This document shows, in pieces, positions 22,263 through 31,400 of a stretch of 34,191 bases of DNA. Under the pieces are notes generated by a model. It ran no database searches, was not told the DNA's origin, and saw only the letters and a program-made list of their open reading frames with translations. Source of the stretch: an uncultured Butyrivibrio sp. (GTDB lineage Bacteria > Bacillota > Clostridia > Lachnospirales > Lachnospiraceae); contig CAMNOS010000013.1 of assembly GCA_946546925.1 (NCBI GenBank), positions 1 to 34,191 on the forward strand, written 5' to 3'. Made by a program: the position numbers and the translations under genes. Within the stretch, counting starts at the first letter, position 1; each line of letters opens with the position of its first letter.

Positions 22263-23576
22263 ATGAAATTAAACTATAAGCGTACTATTCTTATCGGGCT
22301 GGCGTTTTTGTCCATCTGTGCTTTCTGGCAGTTCTACGATAACGAGATCCCGAAGATCTTAAAGTATTCCTTCGGACTTGGGGAAACTGCAACAGGCGTC
22401 ATTATGGCACTTGATAATGTGCTGGCGCTGTTTCTTTTGCCGCTGTTTGGAACAATCTCCGACAAGGCGGATACCAAAATGGGCAAAAGAATGCCCTTCA
22501 TCACCGCAGGAACCATTCTTGCGGTAGTTTTCTTTGTGATCCTTATAACTGTGGCAAGACCCAGTGGAAACCTTGCGTTCTTTGTTGCGGTTCTTCTGCT
22601 TCTTCTGATCTCCATGGGAATATACAGATCCCCGGCGGTTTCTCTGATGCCCGATCTTACTCCGGCGCCACTACGAAGTGCGGGAAACGCTGTGATAAAC
22701 CTTATGGGAGCGCTTGGCGGCGTATTCACCCTGGTGATGACCATGGTTCTTTTAAAGGGAGCGGATGACCCTTCAAAGACCAACTACATTCCGCTGATGC
22801 TCAGCATTGTGCTTCTTCTTGTCGTTGCCATAGGGATACTGAATCTCACCATCAAGGAGAAGGATATCAAGAAGCAGATAGAAGCTGAGGGCGGACTTGC
22901 ATCCTTCGGAGAGAAGTTTTCCGAAGACGTTGAGGCAAAAAGAAGCACCGGAGGAAATAAGCTTCCTCCCAATATATTCAGGAGCCTTGCATTTTTGCTT
23001 GCCTCCGTTGCCTTCTGGTACATGGCGTATAATGCGGTGACCACAGCTTTCACCAGATATGTGGGAGAAGTATGGGGCAAGACAGACGGAAGCTACGCCG
23101 GAATTCTTATGGTGGCAACTGTTGCAGCGGTACTCAGCTACATTCCCATCGGTGCAATTTCCAGTAAGATAGGACGTAAGAAGGTGATCCTTGCGGGGGT
23201 TGTTATGATGAGCGGCGTTTACCTTGTGGCTTCCTTCCTTACAAGCTATACGCCGCTTATGAATGTCTTTTTCGCAATAATAGGTATAGGCTGGGCGGCC
23301 ATCAACGTCAACTCTTATCCAATGGTTGTTGAGATGAGTAAAGCCGGCGACATCGGCAAGTATACGGGGACCTATTACACCTTCTCCATGGCTGCTCAGG
23401 TGTTTACGCCGATCCTTTCAGGATTTCTTTTGGAGCACGTTTCCTACCGGACGCTGTTCCCGTACGCCTTCGTGTTCTCAACGCTGGCGTTCTTCACAAT
23501 GCTGATGGTGAGGCACGGAGATTCCAAACCCGAAGCCAAGAAGAATATGATCGAGCACTTTGATGTTGATGACTAA
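22263..23576 (+). CDS. MFS transporter, SLC45-like (probable sugar transporter)
   Basis: The product (437 residues) is an integral membrane carrier with about 12 hydrophobic helices. The N-terminal LAFLSICAFWQFYDNEIP is characteristic of bacterial transporters annotated as SLC45-like. The loop between helices 2 and 3 has the MFS motif GTISDKADTKMGKRMPF (residues about 63-79), and a matching AISSKIGRKKVI lies in the second half. SLC45 and GPH relatives usually move disaccharides or other glycosides with protons or cations, so a sugar substrate is likely but not shown. GGGGAG lies directly before the ATG with close spacing. It stands alone, divergent from a c-di-GMP gene and followed by a terminator. 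Confidence 0.85.
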   Translation: MKLNYKRTILIGLAFLSICAFWQFYDNEIPKILKYSFGLGETATGVIMALDNVLALFLLPLFGTISDKADTKMGKRMPFITAGTILAVVFFVILITVARPSGNLAFFVAVLLLLLISMGIYRSPAVSLMPDLTPAPLRSAGNAVINLMGALGGVFTLVMTMVLLKGADDPSKTNYIPLMLSIVLLLVVAIGILNLTIKEKDIKKQIEAEGGLASFGEKFSEDVEAKRSTGGNKLPPNIFRSLAFLLASVAFWYMAYNAVTTAFTRYVGEVWGKTDGSYAGILMVATVAAVLSYIPIGAISSKIGRKKVILAGVVMMSGVYLVASFLTSYTPLMNVFFAIIGIGWAAINVNSYPMVVEMSKAGDIGKYTGTYYTFSMAAQVFTPILSGFLLEHVSYRTLFPYAFVFSTLAFFTMLMVRHGDSKPEAKKNMIEHFDVDD

Positions 23577-23595
23577 GCAGATAATATGTTATTTT

Positions 23596-23634
23596 AAACA
23601 GCGAGGCTTTTTGCCCTGCTGTTTATTTTTTATT
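23596..23634 (+). terminator. Rho-independent terminator of the MFS gene
   Basis: AAACAGC (23596-23602) pairs with GCTGTTT (23618-23624). An inner GGC/GCC stem is separated from it by a G-U pair and one mismatch, with a T-rich loop. ATTTTTTATTT follows directly. This is a classic terminator, 20 bases after the stop. Confidence 0.85.
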
Positions 23635-23637
23635 TCA

Positions 23638-23646
23638 TGGTATGAT
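23638..23646 (+). promoter_or_regulatory. Possible extended -10 promoter of the YfmM-type ABC-F gene
   Basis: TGG followed by TATGAT forms an extended -10 element about 44 bases before the start. The upstream -35 position falls in the terminator stem and does not match well. An AAAGG ribosome site precedes the ATG at 23690. Confidence 0.5.
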
Positions 23647-23689
23647 ATTTGTACTGTAAAACAGCTGTAAAACAGAAAGGTTATTTGTT

Positions 23690-25249
23690 ATGAGTATATT
23701 AAACGTAGAACATCTGACACACGGCTTTGGAGACAGGGCAATATTCGATGATGTGTCTTTTCGCCTGCTAAAGGGTGAGCATATCGGACTTGTGGGAGCT
23801 AATGGCGAGGGAAAGTCCACCTTTATGAACATTATTACAGGTAAGCTCATGCCGGACGCTGGCAATATCGAGTGGGCTAAGAACGTGAATGTCGGTTACC
23901 TGGACCAGCACGCGGTTCTTAAGCAGGGAATGACCATAAGGGACGTTCTTGCATCGGCATTCGAGCCTCTGTATAAGATGGAAGCCAGGATGAATGAGAT
24001 CTGTGATGCAATGGGAGAGGCAAACGAAGAAGAGCTTGAGAAGTACATGGAGGAGCTGGGAACTATCCAGGACCTTCTTACCAACCATGACTTCTATCTT
24101 ATAGATTCCAAGATAGAAGAGGTTTCAAGGGCGCTGGGCTTTTTGGAGCATGGGCTTGACCGCGATGTAACAGAGCTCTCCGGCGGGCAGAGGACCAAGA
24201 TACTTCTTGCCAAGCTCCTTTTAGAGAAGCCGGACATTCTTTTGCTGGATGAGCCTACCAACTACCTTGATGCGGAGCATATCGTATGGCTTACAAGATA
24301 CCTTCAGGACTACGACAATGCCTTTATCCTGATTTCCCACGACATTCCTTTTCTCAATAACGTGGTGAACATCATTTATCACATGGACGGACAGACCCAC
24401 AGCCTCGACAGATATGTGGGAGATTACGATCACTTCACTGAGGTTTACGAGGCCAAGAAGGCCCAGAGGGAAGCGGCCTACAACAGGCAGCAGCAGGAGA
24501 TCGCAGACCTCAAGGACTTTGTGGCAAGGAATAAGGCCAGGGTTGCCACAAGGAACATGGCCATGGCAAGGCAGAAGAAACTTGACAGCATGGACCTTAT
24601 AGAGAAGATTCAGGAAAAGTCAAAGCCTGAGTTTAACTTTAAGACAGCAAGGACTCCCAGCAAGTTCCTTTTTGAAATAGAGGATCTGGTGATAGGTTAT
24701 GATGAGCCTCTGTCTAAGCCAATAACCATGTTTATAGAAAGAGGCTCCTTCACAGTTCTTACGGGAACCAACGGAATCGGTAAGTCAACACTTCTTAAGA
24801 GCATCCTCGGACTCATCCCTGCCCTTTCGGGTAAGGTATCGCGAGGAGAGAATGTCGAAGTAGGATACTTTGAGCAGGAGATGGCTCCAAACATTGATAC
24901 CACCTGCATGGAAGAGATATGGAACGAGTTTCCCGGCTTCTCCCAGTATGAAGTGCGCTCGGCTCTTGCCAAGTGCGGTCTTACCACCAAGCACATTGAG
25001 AGTAAGTGCAAAGTGCTGTCAGGAGGTGAACAGGCCAAGGTTAGGCTGTGCAAGCTTATAAACAGAGAGTCCAATATTCTTATCCTGGACGAGCCCACCA
25101 ACCACCTGGATGTGGATGCCAAGGCCGAGCTTCACAGGGCGCTGAAGGAATACAAGGGAACCGTTATCATGGTGTGTCACGAACCGGATTTTTATGAAGA
25201 TCTTGCAACTGAAGTTGTTGACTGTACTAAGTGGACGACAAAGGTATAA
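23690..25249 (+). CDS. yfmM: ABC-F family ATPase, YfmM type
   Basis: The product (519 residues) is a soluble twin-ATPase of the ABC-F group, thought to act on the ribosome. It matches the B. subtilis YfmM pattern in length and motifs, starting LTHGFGDRAIFDDVSFRLLK. Domain 1 has GANGEGKSTFMNI, LSGGQRTKILLAKLLL, LLLDEPTNYLD and ISHDIPFL. The linker helices hold DLKDFVARNKARVATRNMA. Domain 2 has GTNGIGKSTLLKS, LSGGEQAKVRLCKLI, ILDEPTNHLD and MVCHEPDFY. All ATPase motifs are intact in both halves, unlike the YkpA-type protein of this window. It ends with the family's TKWTTKV tail. It is a single-gene unit after a strong terminator. No leader peptide for antibiotic induction was found. Confidence 0.92.
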   Translation: MSILNVEHLTHGFGDRAIFDDVSFRLLKGEHIGLVGANGEGKSTFMNIITGKLMPDAGNIEWAKNVNVGYLDQHAVLKQGMTIRDVLASAFEPLYKMEARMNEICDAMGEANEEELEKYMEELGTIQDLLTNHDFYLIDSKIEEVSRALGFLEHGLDRDVTELSGGQRTKILLAKLLLEKPDILLLDEPTNYLDAEHIVWLTRYLQDYDNAFILISHDIPFLNNVVNIIYHMDGQTHSLDRYVGDYDHFTEVYEAKKAQREAAYNRQQQEIADLKDFVARNKARVATRNMAMARQKKLDSMDLIEKIQEKSKPEFNFKTARTPSKFLFEIEDLVIGYDEPLSKPITMFIERGSFTVLTGTNGIGKSTLLKSILGLIPALSGKVSRGENVEVGYFEQEMAPNIDTTCMEEIWNEFPGFSQYEVRSALAKCGLTTKHIESKCKVLSGGEQAKVRLCKLINRESNILILDEPTNHLDVDAKAELHRALKEYKGTVIMVCHEPDFYEDLATEVVDCTKWTTKV

Positions 25250-25317
25250 TTAACTTCTTTAAACTCTTTGGAAAAAGAACTTGAAATTAAATCACCGCAA
25301 TAGAGAGTATTTTTGAA

Positions 25318-25337
25318 GGTTTGCGTCAAACCGCAAA
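25318..25337 (+). promoter_or_regulatory. Overlapping inverted repeats just upstream of the giant-gene promoter
   Basis: GGTTTG-CGT-CAAACC (25318-25332) and TTTGCG-TCAAAC-CGCAAA (25320-25337) are both perfect six-base inverted repeats sharing bases. The block ends five bases before the -35 box, a position usual for an activator site. No known regulator motif was recognised. Confidence 0.45.
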
Positions 25338-25341
25338 ACTA

Positions 25342-25370
25342 TTGACTTAATTTCGATATAAGGGTACCAT
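25342..25370 (+). promoter_or_regulatory. Predicted sigma-A promoter of the giant secreted protein gene
   Basis: TTGACT (25342-25347, five of six consensus bases) and TACCAT (25365-25370) are 17 bases apart. The leader is about 30 bases and carries CGGAGG six bases before the ATG. Confidence 0.7.
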
Positions 25371-25405
25371 ATAAGAGCTATTTTAGGTGATAACGGAGGC
25401 TTTAT

Positions 25406-28400
25406 ATGATTAAAAGAAGACTTGTTTCAATGATAATAACTGTAACGATGGCAGTTTCATCGTTGCAGTTTTCTTACATTAATGTGCAGGCTGCAGACTT
25501 GGAGGAAGACCTTGAGATAGCAGCCTTGGCAGCGGAAGAAGCGTCTGAAGAATCTTCCGAAGAAATCTTTGCCGAGGAGACAGAAGTACAGGAAGAAGTA
25601 TCAGAAGAGCTCAATACAGAAGAAATCTCTGTGGAAGAGACTGCTGTTCCTGAGCCTGAGACAGAAGAGGAAACCCTTCTTGATGCCTCTTATAAGGGGC
25701 TTGTCTTAAATGCCGGAGAGGGTACATTTAAGGATGGCACAAAGGAGATTAGCTTTGACAGTTATCAGGAAGAAAGTCTTACAAATTATGTTCTGAATAA
25801 TGCCTATTATCCGGTAAGAGAGGGCTATGCTTTCAGGGGATGGGCTCACCTCGATGAAAGAGATGTTACCTCCTATAACAGTCAGAAGGAGAAGTATTAC
25901 CTGCATCACGATGCATCAGTTCATCCCGGAACTACTCTCTACCCCAAGTGGAGTCCCACAAGAAAATACATGGTAGTCTTAGATAAAGACAATGACCTGT
26001 CCAATGGCGGCGGCTATGTAATGGTAGATGGGGAAAAGAAGACTCAGATTGTTGTGTATGTTGCCGGGGATGAATGTCTGAAACAGGGTCAAAACTATGA
26101 CCTTATCCGCAACATGTCTTATAATGCCGAGCATACTGATACCAGCTATTACTTTGCCGGATTTTACAGGCAGGCAGGTGTTAACAACCAAAATATATAT
26201 GATTCTGATCCGGACTTTACAATCGTAGACGGAAACAGCTATGTTTACGATGATACTACTGTTTATGCCGGGTTTAAGGAAAACGGATGCGCGGTCACTC
26301 TCCATGACAGCACAGGCGGATACTTTAAGCACAGCTCCAATAAGGATCAGTATGAAGGCAGAAATACAACCTATATTTATAGGCTCGGACCTTCTTACTA
26401 CATATGCGCCCGTTCCAGCCTTGAGGAAGTATGTCTTAATGATGATGCCACAGTTGCATTTCTTGGATTATATTACGATTCCGCTTTTACTAATCCCGTA
26501 ACGGAAGAGGAGCTTAACATTGGCCAGATGTATGTTTATGGCCTTTTGGACGAGCATGATAATCTGGATCTCTATGTAAGATGGGGCAATGAAGTGCCCA
26601 TGATCACCTTTGATCCCAACGGCGGCGTTTATGTTGATAACAAGGAAAGTGAGGGAGATGGAGATTACGATCTGTCTTCAGAGCCCATTGTTATAGCACA
26701 GCGTCCTAACCTTAGCTTTGATAAAATGCCCATTAATTTGAGCGACAGACATAAGACCTTTACCGGCTGGTACTCCGACGCAAGCTGCAGTGCTGCGTCC
26801 AAGGTTTCTGACGAATATGGCTATATTTATTTTCATAACGGCAATGGTACCTGGTTTACCCAGAGCACCACGCTTTATGCAGGCTGGGAGTCTACCAGAA
26901 CAGTAATCACCTTCAGCGCTCCCGAAGGCTGTACATTTAATGGATATGATGCTGATCTAAAAGAGAATATTACGAGTGATAAGATCATTGTGACGATTAA
27001 TAAAGACGGAAACAGAACGCTGGCTTACGGAAACGGCCGTGTTAATGAGGTCGTATATACCGATAAGCACAAGTCTTTTGATAAATGGTCATATAACGGC
27101 AAAAACTATGAAGATGACGTTCTTAATGGCATGACCTTTACAAAGGACACCACAATAACTCCTGTAAGCAAGGAGTGCGTATATGTAAAGGTGGATTTTG
27201 GCGGTGAAATTGCCACCGATAATGATAACGAGTATTCGATATATGAAGAGAAACTGAACAAAAATGATAAGTTCAGTAATCTGGTGTGGTTTGTGCATAA
27301 TAAAGACAATACCAAATATATTGAGGGCTACTACCATGACAGCGAATATAAGAGTCCTCTGCCCCAAAACGCCCTTGTAGGGCAGTATGTTGTGACAAAA
27401 GATGAGACCATCTATGCCAAGTGGGCAGATTACTATACCGTTACCTTCGATATGGGACCTCTGTCTATTGATGGCAGTCACACTATAGAAAAGACACATA
27501 TAAAGAAGGGAGAGACCTTAGACTACTGTCCTAAAGGAACTCCCATATCCCGGGATAAAAGAAGCAGCTTTAAGGGCTGGCTCATGGACGGAAAGTCTAT
27601 AACACCGGATGAGATAAAGGCTCTTACAGTCAATAAGCGCTTTACTATCAAAGCAGATTATGACGAGATGGTGTTTATCACCTTTGATGTCAATACTTCC
27701 AATACCGCAGCTAAAGTTACCTACAACTTAAACTGGGTTAATGATCAGTACGGTGTAATAGCGGTAAGGAAGGGCTATAACCTTCAGGGCTATGAGTTCC
27801 CCGGCGCAAGCTATTGGCAGAATAACATAACCGATGCAGAAGATCCCACAGAGGACTACAGAACCTTCGAGGGGTGGTTTCTTGATAAAGCATGCACTCT
27901 TCCTCTGGACAGAAGCAGCTATATCGCCGATGAAGATGCGACCTTTTATGCCAAGTGGGCAGCAGATACCTTCTATACGATTACATTCGTCAATACCAGA
28001 ACAAATCTTGGTGAAATGCAGCTTGGCGATGCCGAACTTTTATTCAGATATGATTCCGTGAATGTGTATGTCCCCAAGGGAGCACCCTACGCCTTCAACG
28101 GAGTTGATGTGGGCGACGGCTTTGAATTCCCGCATATAAATATAAATGAGGAGAACCGCGATACTCAGCAGGCCTTCCACACCGGCGAGTGGTCCACAAA
28201 TGCGGACGGCTCAGGACAGAGATGGTTCCTTGACGGAAGCAGAGGCTACTTTATAGATGAAGACGGCACAAAGCACAGCTTTAAACCAGAAGAGTTCATC
28301 CCGACCCGGGATATGACTTTCTATACGGTATGGGATGAGGCTATAACCGTCACTTTGAACCTCAATGGAGGACAGTGCGGATATGATGACGGATATCATT

Positions 28401-31400
28401 TTATCGATAATCCCTTTGTGTTCCATAAGGCAAGCAATACTTTGACAGGCAGATTCCCGAAGGGATCGACCTATTCTGAAATTAAAAAATATATTCCCGA
28501 ATATCTTTATCTGACAAAAGGTGAAGTACATTGGGGCTACAAAGAAAGTAGCTGCAAGACTCTTTTTAATGACAGTGATATTCTGACGGAAGATACCGCT
28601 ATTTATGCTGCATTTGGGACAAAGAAAAATGTGGCAATCACGTTCTTAAGCGGTGATGAAGGATACTATTCCAAAACAGGGACCGGTCAGTATGAAAGAA
28701 TAAATAATTCCAAGGTATACGAAGCATATGTTCCTGCAGGAGGCATATATAGAACCGAAATGGATATTCCTTTTATCGATGACGATCATAAGGCATTTTT
28801 CGGTATGTATGAGCTTTTGGGTGATGGCTATGCAGCTGACCTGTCAAAGCCCTGTCCTTATACGGTATATGAAGACGGCAAATGGTATCTTGAATTAACA
28901 GATCGTAAGCCGGACAAAGTATATATGGCTGCCTATGCAGATGCCAGCATAATTACTGTGGATGCGGGAGAATATGGCAATTTCAATGACAATGAAAGTG
29001 CACGAAACAGGGTAAAAGAAAAGGTGGCAGCAGGCAGGTATATCAATCTGTCTAAGTACGAGCAGAATATTGAGACTAACGGCGGAGCATGGCCACTTGG
29101 CTGGTACTACAGAGACGGCAACGGAGTCGAGCATAAGCTTATTGTCACTTGGTCGAAAAACGGAAAAGCTCTGTACAAGCCCACCGGCGATATAGACATT
29201 TACTACAAGTGGGCAACAGGTTCTGCAGCAAGAAACATCACGAACATTGATGTTTCTGCAAACAGCGGTCTGGAACTGAAGATAGGCGAGCAGAAGACTC
29301 TTTTGTCCGTGGTAACTCCTTCAGACATAAATGCTGATGTAACATGGTTCCTGGACGACTACACCTGCGGAAGTGGTAACGCGGCAAAAGAATGCCCTGT
29401 CATGCTCAAAAATGATGGAACCATCATAGGAAAAGCTGAAGGAACTGCAAGGGTCTATGCCATAGCCGACGGAAAGAGAAGTGATGAAGTTACTGTCACC
29501 GTCAGTGATGAAGAGGCGGAAAAGAGCCTTGTGCTGAAGGTTGACGGCAGTGCCGCTTCAGATGATGCCTACGGACTTTATAAAGGTGATTCCTTGAGCC
29601 TTGCGGCAGATATCACTCCTGAGTGGCTTGAGACCGAGCTGGTATGGAGCTGTACGGATACCGAGATCGTTAAGCTTACAGGCAGCAGAGCATCTGCGAC
29701 AGCAACAGCGGGATCAAAGGCTGGAAAGGCAACAGTTACTGTTAAAACAAAAGACGGAAAACTTTCAAAGAGCATAAGTGTTAACGTGAGCATCCCTATT
29801 TCTTTTGATACTCATGACACAGTTCTTGCTGCGATTGAGGGAAATACCCTGTCAATCATTTCTACGGTTATGCAGGGGTATACTGCTTCCTATGAACTTA
29901 CGGATGATGCGGGCAATTCTGTAACCGATCTTGTAAAGATGGAAGTTAAAAGCGGAGGAGAGATTGTTCTTACCCCTCTTAAATTTGAACTGGCCAGAGA
30001 ATACAATCTGATTCTCAAGGGCAGCGCTACCATTAATGGCAAGACTTATACGGATGAGTGCAGCATTCTTCTTTCTTCCGCCAAGGGAGCAGAGGCTCCT
30101 TACTGCACACCTTTTGTGGAAAACGGCGGTGAGCTTACAGTTGAGAAGGGTACAAGAGTAAGGCTTGACTGCAGCTCTCCCGGTGTAACGATAAAGTATT
30201 CTGTTAATGGCGGTGAATACAGTGTATATAGTGGTCCCATTGTAATTACCAAAGATACGGTTATCAGGGCATTTGCTGAGAGTGAAAAGTTAAGCAGAAG
30301 CGCCACGGTTACTTATAACTTTATGTTGGATCAGGACTGGGGCGAGATCAGTGAGAGCATAAGGTCTGATGTTTTTGCAGGAAATATCTCAGAAGTTCCT
30401 GCAGACCTTTGGTTTGCCATAAGGCAGGAAGCGGATAATAAGTACGCAAGAATTGATAATGTTGATACGGATGCTTCCCACACCGGCAAGAATGCCAAGC
30501 TTGGAAAGTTGACAGGCCAGAGCTTTTTATACACCGGCTCAAAGATAACCTTTAATGACAGGATAAATGTCTTTTACGGAAAGAGCAGGCTCATCGAGGG
30601 CAGAGACTATACCGTTTCCTATGCCAATAATACAGCAGCGGCAGCAGAGACTTCCGCAAAGGCTCCGACATTTACCGTTAAGGGCAAGGGAAACTATGCA
30701 AGTACCATAAACTTTAAGTTTGGCATAACCGAGGCTGATATCGAGGATACTGAAATTACTTCGGAAAAGACAGTTGCAATAGCAGCCAGCAGCAAACTGA
30801 GCGCAGTAAAGCCTACAGTTTCTTTTAACGGCAAAAAGCTCTCCCTCAACAAGGACTATGTTCTTAAGTACTACAAGACAGAGGTGGGCAGTGCAAACCT
30901 TATTACCGATGCACAGCTTAAGACCCTGAAGGCTGAGGAAAATCAAACCTATGTTATACAGATAGCGGATAAAGAGGGCGGCAATTTTGCGAAAGGTCCC
31001 AAGACTGAGACCGTTCTTGTGAAAACCTACTCTGCTTCCAATAAGGCTTATGTTCAGGCTTCAAAGCTTAAGGTAAGAGATGCAAGCGGCAAGGCGGTTA
31101 AACTTGCTTATGCTAAGGACACTACCTATACAGCAGACAAGCTCTTTGGCGCAGAGGGAGGAAATGCGCCTCTTATCTGTGTTTATAATGGTAAGACAGC
31201 TCTTACCTATAATAAGGACTTTACCGTTGAGCTTGTTGGAAAAGATACCAGGCATAATGCTGCAGGTAAACACAGCTTCGTTATTAAGGGAATCTCAAAG
31301 AGTGAGAGTGATCTTTCCGAGGGCGAAGTTATAGTTGTGGGCAATAAGACTGCGACATACGAGATTGTCGGAACACCTATGAAGAGTGTTAAGATCGCCG

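Noticed and set aside
16937-25249. The two ABC ATPase genes as partners of the orphan solute-binding protein
   Set aside because: Both are ABC-F proteins with two fused ATPase domains and no membrane partner; this group acts on ribosomes, not in uptake.
25250-25300. TTCTTT/AAAGAA inverted repeat after the YfmM-type gene as a terminator
   Set aside because: Only six A/T-rich pairs with a long loop and no U-run; too weak to list as a feature.
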